Shown here: piece after piece, positions 33,992 through 42,380 of the stretch
Layout: each line of letters starts with the position of its first letter
How positions within the stretch are numbered: position 1 is the stretch's first letter
Position numbers and translations under genes: made by a program
Notes under the pieces: generated by a model
The model's input: the letters and a program-made list of their open reading frames with translations, nothing else
Told to the model about the DNA's origin: nothing
Databases searched by the model: none
From: Lysinibacillus telephonicus
Lineage (GTDB): Bacteria > Bacillota > Bacilli > Bacillales_A > Planococcaceae
NCBI RefSeq assembly: GCF_003966145.1
Contig: NZ_RXNR01000029.1
Location: 1 to 49,506, forward strand
Reading direction: 5' to 3'
DNA: 49,506 nt

Positions 33992-35002
33992 TTAGTTTGC
34001 AGCAGCTTTAATTTTGTCATATAGCTCTGAATATTCGCCTTTATATTTATCAATAACAGGCTGAGCAGCATCTTGGAAAGCTTTTAAATCGATTTCATTA
34101 ATCTCCATGCCTAATTGTTTTAATTCTTCAAGTTGAGCCTCGGTATTTTGATCAATAAAATCATAATTTGCTTGTTGTGCTACTTTGGCAGCATCTAGAA
34201 GGACCTGCTGTAAATCACCGGAGAAAGATTCAAATAACTCATTGTTAAAAATAAATACAGCTGGTGAATAAACATGACCAGACATTGATACATATTTTTG
34301 AACTTCGTTTAATTTGGAAGAATAGATGATTGCAATTGGGTTTTCTTGAGCATCTATCACTCCCTGTTGTAAAGAGGTGAATACTTCACTCCAAGCCATT
34401 GGTGTCGGACTAGCACCGAACTCAGCAAATACCTCCTGATGAATTGGTACTTCCATTGTACGGATTTTAATACCCTCTAAATCTTTTGGAGTTACAATTG
34501 GTCGTTCGTTGTTAGTAATATTACGGAAACCGTTTTCACCAAATCCTAAATTCTTAATGCCGACTTCTAGTAAACTTGCATTAAATTCTTCACCAATATC
34601 ACTATTTAATACTGAACGTGCGTGCTCAGTGTTTTCAAATAGGAATGGAAAGTCCAGTACATTGAATTCATCTACAAAGTTGCTTATTACACCTGATGAA
34701 ATAAATGCACCATCTAAAGTCCCCATTTGAACAGATTCAACATTATCGCGCTCATTTCCCAATTCGCTATTATAGTGAAGCGATACTTCAATAGCACCAT
34801 TGGAATTTTTTTCAACTTCTTCTTTAAAGGTATTTAAATATGCACCATAGTGAGAATCTTCTGTTTGTGTTGTTGCAATTGAAATTCTTTTAGCTTCGTC
34901 ATTTGATTCCCCAGAAGATTCACCTTGTTTTTCTCCACCACCACAGGCGCCCAATAAAATTAGTGACAAAATAGTTGTAAGCAGTAATAATCGTTTTTTC
35001 AT
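33992..35002 (-). CDS. dctP: TRAP substrate-binding lipoprotein (DctP)
   Basis: 336 aa. The signal peptide ends in a lipobox LLGAC with Cys20, followed by a GGGEKQGESSGESND linker. The DctP body contains TQTEDSHYGAYLNTFKEEVEKNSNGAIEVSLHYNSELGNERD, IRTMEVPIHQEVFAEFGASPTPMAWSEVFTSLQQGVIDAQENP; the conserved Arg (KIRTM) normally salt-bridges the substrate carboxylate. So it binds an organic acid. Divergent orientation from the DeoR-led catabolic operon suggests the substrate is the sugar acid used there, for example D-apionate or a tetronate. A cre-like site lies ~37 bases upstream. Confidence 0.92.
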   Translation of the reverse strand: MKKRLLLLTTILSLILLGACGGGEKQGESSGESNDEAKRISIATTQTEDSHYGAYLNTFKEEVEKNSNGAIEVSLHYNSELGNERDNVESVQMGTLDGAFISSGVISNFVDEFNVLDFPFLFENTEHARSVLNSDIGEEFNASLLEVGIKNLGFGENGFRNITNNERPIVTPKDLEGIKIRTMEVPIHQEVFAEFGASPTPMAWSEVFTSLQQGVIDAQENPIAIIYSSKLNEVQKYVSMSGHVYSPAVFIFNNELFESFSGDLQQVLLDAAKVAQQANYDFIDQNTEAQLEELKQLGMEINEIDLKAFQDAAQPVIDKYKGEYSELYDKIKAAAN

Positions 35003-35361
35003 TTTATTTCCTCCTTGTAAAAATAAAATATGATTTAAAGATAACGCTTACATTTTTTGTTAAATTTCCTCCTCCGCCCCCCTAAACATTTCCTTTAAGC
35101 CAAATATAAAAGGAAAGAAAATGCATTTGATTTCTGAATATTCTAATTTTTATGTCCGCTAATGATTTCTAATAACTTGTTTTTCGTTTGTTAGTGAATT
35201 TTTCTTTTAAATAAAAGGAAATAAAAAGTAAAATAATTCATATTTTCGTTTTCTAGCGATATTATTTAAATAATCGAAAAATTTAATTTTCTCAATGTAT
35301 ATGTTTGAGTAGAAAGAATTATATGTAATTTTATTTATAATTGTTCAGTGAGGGATAGCCG
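35003..35361. other. divergent control region between dctP and the DeoR gene
   Basis: About 360 AT-rich bases without an ORF. It contains a cre-like site (35039-35052), two near-identical direct repeats of the form ATAAAAGGAAA (near 35107 and 35213), and a perfect palindrome ATTATTTAAATAAT (35261-35274). Any of these could be operators for the DeoR regulator. Confidence 0.45.
35039..35052 (-). promoter_or_regulatory. cre-like catabolite control (CcpA) site
   Basis: The minus strand reads TGTAAGCGTTATCT, differing from the cre consensus TGWAAnCGnTnWCA only at the final base. It lies 37 bases upstream of dctP, suitable for CcpA repression of uptake in the presence of glucose. Confidence 0.5.
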
Positions 35362-36147
35362 ATGAGTAAAATGTTTGCAGAAGAACGTAGAAAGCAAATT
35401 TTAGAAATATTGTTCGAGAAGAAAAGAGTGACAATACAAGAATTAGCAAATGCAATCGAAGTGTCGGATGCTACATTAAGAAATGATTTAACTACATTAG
35501 AAAAAATGAACCTTTTAAAAAGAACTCATGGAGGAGCGATTCTTGAGGAAGAGGTTGAAAAGGAATATCATTTCTCCATTAGACAATTAAAAAACAAAGA
35601 TGAAAAGTATAAAATTGCCAAAAAGGCTTTGGAACTAGTTACAGACAATCAATGTATTATGTTAGATGCTAGTTCAACGGCATTAGAGTTAGCAAGATTA
35701 TTAGCTAATATGAAAAAAAGATTAACAATTGTTACTAATGGTATAAATACAGCGATGGAATTAAATAATAATCCAGATTTAACTGTAATTTTAATAGGGG
35801 GAATTATACAAAAATCTTCGATGGCTTTAGAAGGGAATTTGGGGGTCGGTATTTTAGAAAAAATTAATATTGATAGTTTCTTTGTATCTGCAAACGGTTT
35901 TACAACAGCGAATGGACTTCAAGATTTTAGTGTATATGAAGTTGAGCTAAAAAAACAAATGATTAAGCATGCATCAAAAGTGATTGCATTACTAGATCAT
36001 TCAAAAATGAATAAAAATTCTATTGCCACATTTGCTTCTGTACAAGATATAGATGTCATTATTACGAATAAAGAGCTGGAAAGAAATCAAACTCAAGAAC
36101 TCAATTTATATAATAAAAAACTAACAATCCTCTATCCTGATAACTAG
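35362..36147 (+). CDS. DeoR/GlpR-family sugar-phosphate-responsive repressor
   Basis: 261 aa. The N-terminal HTH is EERRKQILEILFEKKRVTIQELANAIEVSDATLRNDLTTLEKMNLLKRTHGGAI, the standard DeoR signature. The C-terminal sensor has MLDASSTALELARLL, TIVTNGINTAMELNN, VILIGGIIQKSSMALEGNL and ALLDHSKMNKNSIATF, the sugar-phosphate isomerase-like ligand pocket. Such proteins release DNA when they bind a phosphorylated pathway intermediate. Here it heads the catabolic operon and most likely controls it and the divergent TRAP genes; an intermediate such as erythrulose phosphate is a reasonable inducer. Confidence 0.9.
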   Translation: MSKMFAEERRKQILEILFEKKRVTIQELANAIEVSDATLRNDLTTLEKMNLLKRTHGGAILEEEVEKEYHFSIRQLKNKDEKYKIAKKALELVTDNQCIMLDASSTALELARLLANMKKRLTIVTNGINTAMELNNNPDLTVILIGGIIQKSSMALEGNLGVGILEKINIDSFFVSANGFTTANGLQDFSVYEVELKKQMIKHASKVIALLDHSKMNKNSIATFASVQDIDVIITNKELERNQTQELNLYNKKLTILYPDN

Positions 36148-36250
36148 ATTAGTAATCATTAAGCATAAGTTTGTATATGTTAACAATATACTTTACTCAT
36201 AAGTTTTTCATTTACTTTTAATTTTTAAGAAATAAAACAAAATGAAAGTA

Positions 36251-36270
36251 ATTTGTAATATTTTACAAAT
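36251..36270. promoter_or_regulatory. perfect palindrome before dhaK, candidate operator
   Basis: ATTTGTAA-TATT-TTACAAAT is a perfect 8+4+8 inverted repeat, 24 bases before the dhaK start and 12 bases before its RBS. A matching half-site TTACAAAT is at 28203 upstream of the DUF1537 kinase gene. It is a probable DeoR-protein operator. Confidence 0.5.
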
Positions 36271-36294
36271 AATAAAGGGAATAGGGGGATGTTT

Positions 36295-37293
36295 GTGAAA
36301 AAGGTTATGAATAATCCTGAAAATGTTGTGAATGAAATGGTAGAAGGATTTATTGCAACTTTTGGAAACGGTTACAAGAAGGTTTTAAATTCAAATGGAG
36401 TTATAGTGAAAAATAAACCGGATCGTGTAGCAATTATAACAGGCGGAGGAAGCGGCCATGAACCATTATTCATAGGGATGGTTGGAGAAGGTTTAGCGGA
36501 TGGTGCTGCAATTGGAAATGTTTTTTCGGCCCCTACACCAGATACAATTATAGAAGTAACAAAAGAATTAGATAGTGGTCATGGGGTTTTATATGTATAC
36601 GGCAATTACTCAGGAGATGTATTGAATTTTGATATGGCAGCTGAAATGCTGGATTTTGAGAACATTAAGACCAAAACAGTTCTAGTAAATGATGATGTTG
36701 CATCTGCTGCTAAAGAAAATGCTAAAGATCGCCGAGGGATTGCTGGAGATATTTTTGCAATCAAGATTGCAGGTGCAGCTGCAAATGATAACCTATCATT
36801 GGAACAAGTTGCAGCTATAACTCAAAAAGCAGTTGATAATATCCGTTCTATTGGCGTTGCTCTGTCACCAAGTTCTATCCCAAGCACAGGCAAGTATACA
36901 TTTGAGCTTGCAGAGGATGAAATTGAATTTGGTATGGGTATTCATGGAGAACCCGGTATACAAAAGACAAAGCTATTAAGTGCAGATGAATTAACTCAAA
37001 TTATGGTGGATTATATTTTAAAGGATATTGAACTAGAAAAAGGTGATGAGGTTTGCATTCTTGTGAATGGCCTAGGCTCTACTACTTTAATGGAACTGTT
37101 TATTGTGAGCCGCAAACTTACAAATATATTAGAAGATAAAGGCATTATCATATATGATGCAGATGTAAATAGCTATTGTACAACGTTAGAAATGGCTGGC
37201 GTTTCTATTACAGTTATGAAATTGGATGAAGAATTAAAAAAATACTACGACAAACCAGCCTACTCTCCTTATTATTTCAAGAAGGGAAGATAA
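36295..37293 (+). CDS. DhaK-type kinase subunit (probable L-erythrulose kinase, LerK)
   Basis: 332 aa from GTG 36295, six bases after AGGGGG; ATG 36289 abuts the RBS. It starts MKKVMNNPENVVNEMVEGF like other DhaK proteins, with TGGGSGHEPLFIGMVGEGL and the covalent substrate histidine H217 in GMGIHGEPGIQ. DhaK binds a ketose through this His while DhaL supplies ADP/ATP. With TPI-like and RpiB-like isomerases downstream, the probable substrate is L-erythrulose (LerK) rather than dihydroxyacetone. No DhaM phosphotransferase subunit is present, so ATP is the likely phosphoryl donor. Confidence 0.85.
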   Translation: MKKVMNNPENVVNEMVEGFIATFGNGYKKVLNSNGVIVKNKPDRVAIITGGGSGHEPLFIGMVGEGLADGAAIGNVFSAPTPDTIIEVTKELDSGHGVLYVYGNYSGDVLNFDMAAEMLDFENIKTKTVLVNDDVASAAKENAKDRRGIAGDIFAIKIAGAAANDNLSLEQVAAITQKAVDNIRSIGVALSPSSIPSTGKYTFELAEDEIEFGMGIHGEPGIQKTKLLSADELTQIMVDYILKDIELEKGDEVCILVNGLGSTTLMELFIVSRKLTNILEDKGIIIYDADVNSYCTTLEMAGVSITVMKLDEELKKYYDKPAYSPYYFKKGR

Positions 37294-37295
37294 CG

Positions 37296-37988
37296 ATGAT
37301 GGTATCTAATGGGGATAGCTTAAAAACGTATTTAACGATTGATCAAGTAAAAGAACTATTCCTCTATATGGGTCAAAAAGTAATAGAATCTAAACCCTTA
37401 TTAACAAGTATTGATAGTGCTATCGGGGATGGAGATCATGGCATCGGCATGGAAGTAGGATTTAAAAAGGCAGCCGAAATATTGCAAAACAACAACCTAA
37501 CAACTGTTAATTCTATTTTTTTGGAAACAGGAAAAGCAATGATTAGCAATATGGGTGGCGCATCAGGCATTTTATTTGGAACGTTATTTGTTGCCAGTGT
37601 AAAAGATAAACCAATCATCCATAAGTTGAATTTAGAACTACTTGCTTCCTTTATTCAAAGTGGGCTGGAAGGAGTAAAAGCAAGGGGAAAAGCAGAGCTT
37701 GGAGATAAAACAATGATCGATGCTTTAGAACCTGCCGTTAAAGCATTACATCAAGCTTTAGAAGAAAATGAAGATTTAATAAATGCTTTAAAAAAAGCAA
37801 GCGAAAAAGCACAAGATGGAATGGAAAATACAAAAAATTTAATTGCTAAATTTGGCCGCGCAAAATCGTTGGGCGAACGTGCCATTGGGCATCAGGATGC
37901 CGGTGCAACGACGATTTCAATTATGTTTGAAGCTATATATACTTTTGTAAACGAATTGCAAAATAAAGGCGAGCTTCAATATGAATAA
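37296..37988 (+). CDS. dhaL: DhaL-type kinase subunit (ATP-binding)
   Basis: 230 aa, two bases after dhaK. It contains the Mg-nucleotide signature SAIGDGDHGIGMEVGFKKA, then NMGGASGILFGTLF, GDKTMIDALEPA and FGRAKSLGERAIGHQDAGATTIS, all standard for DhaL eight-helix barrels. It works with DhaK as one kinase. The stop overlaps the following isomerase start (ATGAATAA), so the genes are translationally coupled. Confidence 0.9.
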   Translation: MMVSNGDSLKTYLTIDQVKELFLYMGQKVIESKPLLTSIDSAIGDGDHGIGMEVGFKKAAEILQNNNLTTVNSIFLETGKAMISNMGGASGILFGTLFVASVKDKPIIHKLNLELLASFIQSGLEGVKARGKAELGDKTMIDALEPAVKALHQALEENEDLINALKKASEKAQDGMENTKNLIAKFGRAKSLGERAIGHQDAGATTISIMFEAIYTFVNELQNKGELQYE

Positions 37989-38751
37989 AATTTATATCGG
38001 AACGAATTGGAAAATGCATAAAAGCTTGAAGGAAGCTAGGGAATATACTACAGCTTTGAAGTCATTTTTTATAAACTTTCCTTATCATATTGAACTTTTT
38101 ATTATTCCCCCATTTACAGCATTAACAGAAATGAAAGAAATATTAAAAGATTCGCCAATATTACTAGGTGCGCAAAATATGCACTGGGAAGATGAAGGAC
38201 CTTTTACAGGTGAAATTTCTCCAATTCATTTAAGTGAAATTGGTGTACAACTAGTTGAATTAGGACATTCAGAACGACGTGAATACTTCAACGAAAATGA
38301 TTCAAGTATAAATAAAAAAGTAAAAGCCGCACTAAAACATCAAATACAGCCATTGATTTGCATCGGAGAAAATAGAGAGCAAAAAGATATTGGGATAACA
38401 AATGAAATTTTATCTATTCAACTTAAAACAATCCTCCACAAAATTGAATTGTTATCCTCCAATGATGTAATGATTGCTTATGAGCCGAGATGGGCAATAG
38501 GTGAAAAAGGTCAATGTGCAGATCCTCAATATATTCAAAATACACATCAATTTATTCGACAACTTTTAAATGAACTGTATCCATCAATAGGCTATTCGAT
38601 TCCCATTATCTATGGTGGCAGTGTGAATACTGAAAATGCATTGCCCATACTTGGGCTAAATCATGTAAATGGATTATTTATTGGTCGTTCAGCGTGGAAT
38701 TTAACTTCATTTAAAGAAATTTTAAATCAAGTTAAACAATTACAAAACTAA
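37981..38751 (+). CDS. triosephosphate-isomerase-like enzyme, probable L-erythrulose-1-phosphate isomerase (LerI)
   Basis: 256 aa TIM barrel. All TPI catalytic residues are there: N9 and K11 in GTNWKMHK, H96 in ELGHSERR, E168 in AYEPRWAIG, and the phosphate loop IYGGSVN. It diverges from housekeeping TpiA (for example MHWEDEGPFTGEIS in place of the usual loop). In the tetrose pathways described for mycobacteria and for apiose, a TPI homolog next to a DhaKL-type kinase turns L-erythrulose 1-phosphate into D-erythrulose 4-phosphate; that is the likely role here. A second DHAP isomerase is the alternative. Confidence 0.82.
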   Translation: MNKIYIGTNWKMHKSLKEAREYTTALKSFFINFPYHIELFIIPPFTALTEMKEILKDSPILLGAQNMHWEDEGPFTGEISPIHLSEIGVQLVELGHSERREYFNENDSSINKKVKAALKHQIQPLICIGENREQKDIGITNEILSIQLKTILHKIELLSSNDVMIAYEPRWAIGEKGQCADPQYIQNTHQFIRQLLNELYPSIGYSIPIIYGGSVNTENALPILGLNHVNGLFIGRSAWNLTSFKEILNQVKQLQN

Positions 38752-38766
38752 ATGCGAGGTTCAAAG

Positions 38767-39600
38767 ATGAAGATTGGATTAAGCACATACTCATTTTACT
38801 GGCATAGTCTTTCTAACGATTTTAATTTCCAAAATATTTTCACTTTGTTGGAGGAAACAAATCGTTACGGAATACATTTATTTCAAATTTGCGATTATGT
38901 ACCACTTGAAAGTTATACAGATAATGAGCTGGAGCAAATTGCTGTAAAAGCAGAGGAGCTAAATATCGAATTAGAGGTTGGAACAAAAGGGATAGAAAAA
39001 AATAGGCTCGAAAAATTCTTATATATTTGTGAAAAGTTAAATAGTAAAACATTAAGAACCATGTTAAATTCCGCAGATTTTGTTCCAACAATTGAGGAAG
39101 CAATCGTTCTTTTACAAGAAGTGATGCCAATGTATGAGGAAAAGGGAATTACGATTGCCCTTGAAACTTATGAGCAAAGAAAAACAGCAGATTTGGTTCA
39201 TATCGCAGAGACAGTATCAAGTTCAAATTTAGGTATATGTCTAGATCCCGCTAATTGTATTGCAAATTTAGAATACCCAAATGAAGTGCTCCTTTTAGCA
39301 GCACCTTTTATAAAAAATCTACATTTAAAAGATTTTAAATTTGAAAGAAAAGAAGGCTGGGTAGGGTTTTCTTTAATCGGAACACCATTTGGTAAAGGAT
39401 TATTGGATACAAAGCATTTAGTAAGGACTTTAAGACAACACCATGTGAACACAAATGCAATAGTCGAGTTTTGGCTGCCATTTTCTAACTCGATAGAAGA
39501 AACAGTTAGCCTCGAAAAACAATGGATTCGAGAAAGCTTAGATTTTATTAAGGAAAATCTTATAGAGCAATGGAGGAACTACGATGAGCAGTTTAACTAA
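38767..39600 (+). CDS. AP-endonuclease-2-type TIM barrel, candidate 3-oxo-isoapionate decarboxylase (OiaC)
   Basis: 277 aa from ATG 38767, seven bases after CGAGG; ATG 38752 just follows the previous stop. The family (sugar-phosphate isomerase/epimerase, xylose-isomerase-like barrel) is shown by IGLSTYSFYW, GIHLFQICDYVP, ELEVGTKG, ALETYEQRKTADLV, LGICLDPANC, IKNLHLKDFKFER and NAIVEFWLPF, which place metal-binding Glu, Asp, His, Glu. Fused-order neighbours ApnO-like and LerK/LerI/DerI-like make OiaC, which yields L-erythrulose, the most economical guess; a tetrulose epimerase is the alternative. It overlaps the next gene by 17 bases. Confidence 0.7.
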   Translation: MKIGLSTYSFYWHSLSNDFNFQNIFTLLEETNRYGIHLFQICDYVPLESYTDNELEQIAVKAEELNIELEVGTKGIEKNRLEKFLYICEKLNSKTLRTMLNSADFVPTIEEAIVLLQEVMPMYEEKGITIALETYEQRKTADLVHIAETVSSSNLGICLDPANCIANLEYPNEVLLLAAPFIKNLHLKDFKFERKEGWVGFSLIGTPFGKGLLDTKHLVRTLRQHHVNTNAIVEFWLPFSNSIEETVSLEKQWIRESLDFIKENLIEQWRNYDEQFN

Positions 39601-40429
39601 CTGTACTGTATCTATCATCGGCGCCGGTGGAAAAATGGGTACTCGAATTTCTAATAATCTAATAGGTAAAGAGTTTTCATTGAATTTATGTGAGAAATCA
39701 GAAGAAAAGATCAAAGCGATGACTGACAGAAACTTAACAATTACAGTGATGGAGGAAGTTGTTCCACTTAGTGATTTTGTTATTTTAGCTGTACCTGATA
39801 TATATATTCATAAAGTTTCAAAGGAAGTATCGCCTCTTATGAAGGATGGTGCTGTATTAATAACATTAGATCCAGCTGCTGCTTATGCAGATCAGTTAGT
39901 CGTTAATGATCATTGCACATCTATTGTTGCACATCCATGCCACCCATCAATATTTTTAGAAAAGTATACAAAAGAAGAATATGAAGATGCCTTCGGTGGG
40001 GTAGCAGCGAGACAAGAAGTTGTCGTTGCAGTTCATAAAGGGGATGAATCAAAATTAGAAGGCGCTATTGAATTGATTTCCTTAATGTATGCACCGGTTG
40101 AAAAATGCCATGTCATTACAGTTGAGCAAATGGCGATATTAGAACCAACTTTAGTAGAAACGATTACTTGTATGGTTGGCACCTTATTAAAAGAAAGTCT
40201 TGAGGAAACAAAAAAATTAGGTGTTCCAGAAGAAGCAGCAAAGGCAATGCTTTATGGACATATTCAAATTGCATTATCAGTCGCCTTAAAAGGAACAAAT
40301 CCATTCTCTGATGCTTGTATGATCGCTATTGAATTAGGTAAGGAAGCGATTATAAAACCCGATTGGAAAAAGGTATTTGAAAAGGAAAATTTGGATTATA
40401 CAATTCATAAAATGCTGAAATTAAGCTGA
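39584..40429 (+). CDS. apnO: ApnO-like D-apionate oxidoisomerase (phosphogluconate-dehydrogenase-C family)
   Basis: 281 aa, RBS GGAGG. The N-terminal Rossmann domain begins VSIIGAGGKMGTRISNNL; LAVPDIYIHKVSKEVSPLMKDGAVLITLDPAAAYA and VAHPCHPSIF follow. The helical C-terminal domain (EQMAILEPTLVETITCMVGTLLKESLEETKKLGVPEEAAKAML ... GHIQIALSVALKGTNPFSDACMIAIELGKEAI IKPDWKKVF) is the family hallmark. ApnO oxidises and rearranges D-apionate to 3-oxo-isoapionate with NAD. The assignment rests on family recognition plus the surrounding OiaC/LerK/LerI/DerI-type genes. A related acid-sugar dehydrogenase of the same family cannot be excluded. Confidence 0.72.
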   Translation: MSSLTNCTVSIIGAGGKMGTRISNNLIGKEFSLNLCEKSEEKIKAMTDRNLTITVMEEVVPLSDFVILAVPDIYIHKVSKEVSPLMKDGAVLITLDPAAAYADQLVVNDHCTSIVAHPCHPSIFLEKYTKEEYEDAFGGVAARQEVVVAVHKGDESKLEGAIELISLMYAPVEKCHVITVEQMAILEPTLVETITCMVGTLLKESLEETKKLGVPEEAAKAMLYGHIQIALSVALKGTNPFSDACMIAIELGKEAIIKPDWKKVFEKENLDYTIHKMLKLS

Positions 40430-40442
40430 CGGGAGGAATTTC

Positions 40443-40925
40443 ATGAAAATTGGAATTGGGTCAGATCATAATGCATTTGAATTGCAAAAAGAAATAAAAG
40501 CTTTCGTGGAATCGTTAGGACATGAGGTGATGGAGTATGGAGGGGATGCTTCATGTCAGGAAATAGATTATCCAGGAGTCGCTTTTCAAGTAGGGGAAGC
40601 CATCATTTCAAAGGAAATTGATAGAGGAATATTGTTATGCGGTACTGGATTAGGAATGGCAATTGCTGCAAGCAAAGTTCCAGGCATTCGTGCCGCAACT
40701 TGCCATGATACGTATTCTGCAGAAAGGGCACAAAAAAGTAATAATGCACAAATTATAACGTTGGGTGCCAAGGTAATAGGAATTGAATTAGCTAAGCAAG
40801 TGATTCAAAAGTACTTAGAGTCAACTTTTCCAGGAGGGAATTCGGCTAGAAAAGTTCAGCAAATAATAGATAAGGAAAAGGAATATTTAAAAAGCAAGGA
40901 GGATGGACATGATTCAACAAAATGA
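40443..40925 (+). CDS. RpiB/LacAB-like isomerase, probable D-erythrulose-4-phosphate isomerase (DerI)
   Basis: 160 aa. The RpiB fold is plain: KIGIGSDHNAFELQKEI (D8, H9), EIDYPGVAFQVGEAI, GILLCGTGLGMAIAASKVPGIRAATCHD with catalytic C66, and SNNAQIITLGAKVIG. Ribose-5-phosphate isomerase B, LacAB and DerI share this scaffold. In this operon the expected reaction is D-erythrulose 4-phosphate to D-erythrose 4-phosphate, feeding the pentose phosphate pathway. RBS GGGAGG. Its 3' end overlaps the aldehyde dehydrogenase gene by 17 bases. Confidence 0.85.
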   Translation: MKIGIGSDHNAFELQKEIKAFVESLGHEVMEYGGDASCQEIDYPGVAFQVGEAIISKEIDRGILLCGTGLGMAIAASKVPGIRAATCHDTYSAERAQKSNNAQIITLGAKVIGIELAKQVIQKYLESTFPGGNSARKVQQIIDKEKEYLKSKEDGHDSTK

Positions 40926-42354
40926 GGTTGTTGAGCTAGGTCATATTATCGCTGGAAAACGGATATATGAAGGGGATGTAATACCGGTCTTCAATAAGTA
41001 CACAAATGAACATATTGCAAATGTTTACAGTGCTACTGAAGAAATTGTAAAAGAAGCTGTTGCTAATTCAGTTGAAACGTTTCGAAGCATTAAGCTAAGT
41101 GCAAAAAATCGATATGACATTTTAATGAAAGCCGCATCAATTATTGATGATTTAAAAAATGAATTAGCCATATCGATTACACGTGAAGTTGGTAAATCAT
41201 TAAAGGATTCTTATGTTGAGATTGACCGTGCAATTGAAACACTTACAATTGCCGCTGAAGAAGCAAAACGTATTTTTGGTGAAGGAATTCCAATGCCAAG
41301 TAGAACTAGTTCTGAAAAGAAAATAGCCTATACCGTAAGAGTGCCTGTAGGAGTTATAGCAGCTATAACTCCATTCAACTTGCCATTTACACTAGCTATT
41401 CATAAAATTGCTCCTGCTATTGCAGCTGGAAACGTTGTTGTTTTAAAGCCGGCTGAATTGGCTCCAATTACAGTAATGCGTTTAGTAGAAATTCTTGAGG
41501 AAGCTGGACTTCCTAAAGGATTTATAAATGTCGTAAACGGTTACGGACATCAAGCTGGAGAATTTTTACTTCATGATGAGCGAATCAATATGTACACGTT
41601 CACAGGAAGTGTAGGTGTTGGAAAGCATATTAAAAATTCTGTAGGGATAAGAAAGGTAACTTTAGAGCTTGGCAGCAACGCACCAAATATAGTTCATAAA
41701 GATGCCCAAAATTTAAAGGAAATCGCTCAATTATGTGCTACGCGCGGTTTAGCAACAATTAATGGGCAGGCGTGTATTTCAGTGCAGCGACTATATGTTC
41801 ATAAAGAGATATTTGAAGAATTTAAACAATATCTAATCGAAGCTGCGAGAGGTTTGGTAGTTGGAGATCCAGAAGATCCTGCCACTGATATTGGACCGCT
41901 AATTTCTGAGCGGCAAGCAGAAAGAGTTGAAGCATGGGTAAAAGAAGCAGCTGATGATGGAGCTGAAATTTTATTAGGCGGCATTAGAGAAGGGGCTTTC
42001 TGGCATCCTACTATATTAGCAAACTTAAAACCGAAAATGAAAGTAATGTGTGAGGAAGTATTTGGACCAGTTATTAATCTAATAGAGTATTCAGATGTCG
42101 ATGAAGTGATCAAAGAGGCAAATGATACAAAATTTGGTCTTCAAGTTGGTTTATTTACTTCAGATTTAAATCTAGTCATGCGGGCATCGATGGAACTAGA
42201 GTACGGGGGCGTCATCATTAATGATGTTTCAACATATCGTTCTGACTGGCAGCCATATGGGGGCATAAAAGATAGCGGATTAGGAAAAGAAGGTCCAATT
42301 TACGCAATCCGTGAAATGACAGATGAAAAAGCAATTATTATTAACTATCAGTAA
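40909..42354 (+). CDS. NAD(P)-dependent aldehyde dehydrogenase
   Basis: 481 aa from ATG 40909 (AGGAGG six bases upstream); ATG 40903 touches the RBS. Standard ALDH landmarks: PFNLPFTLAIHKIAPAIAAGNVVVLKPAE, FTGSVGVGKHIK, E253 in LELGSNAPN, catalytic C289 in GQACISVQRL, and EEVFGPVINL. It resembles the lactaldehyde/glycolaldehyde/succinate-semialdehyde group. In this operon it might oxidise a sugar aldehyde such as apiose to an acid, or a short aldehyde made by side reactions. The substrate is not identified. Confidence 0.88.
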   Translation: MIQQNEVVELGHIIAGKRIYEGDVIPVFNKYTNEHIANVYSATEEIVKEAVANSVETFRSIKLSAKNRYDILMKAASIIDDLKNELAISITREVGKSLKDSYVEIDRAIETLTIAAEEAKRIFGEGIPMPSRTSSEKKIAYTVRVPVGVIAAITPFNLPFTLAIHKIAPAIAAGNVVVLKPAELAPITVMRLVEILEEAGLPKGFINVVNGYGHQAGEFLLHDERINMYTFTGSVGVGKHIKNSVGIRKVTLELGSNAPNIVHKDAQNLKEIAQLCATRGLATINGQACISVQRLYVHKEIFEEFKQYLIEAARGLVVGDPEDPATDIGPLISERQAERVEAWVKEAADDGAEILLGGIREGAFWHPTILANLKPKMKVMCEEVFGPVINLIEYSDVDEVIKEANDTKFGLQVGLFTSDLNLVMRASMELEYGGVIINDVSTYRSDWQPYGGIKDSGLGKEGPIYAIREMTDEKAIIINYQ

Positions 42355-42380
42355 AAATTAAAACAAGGGGAGACGAAAAA

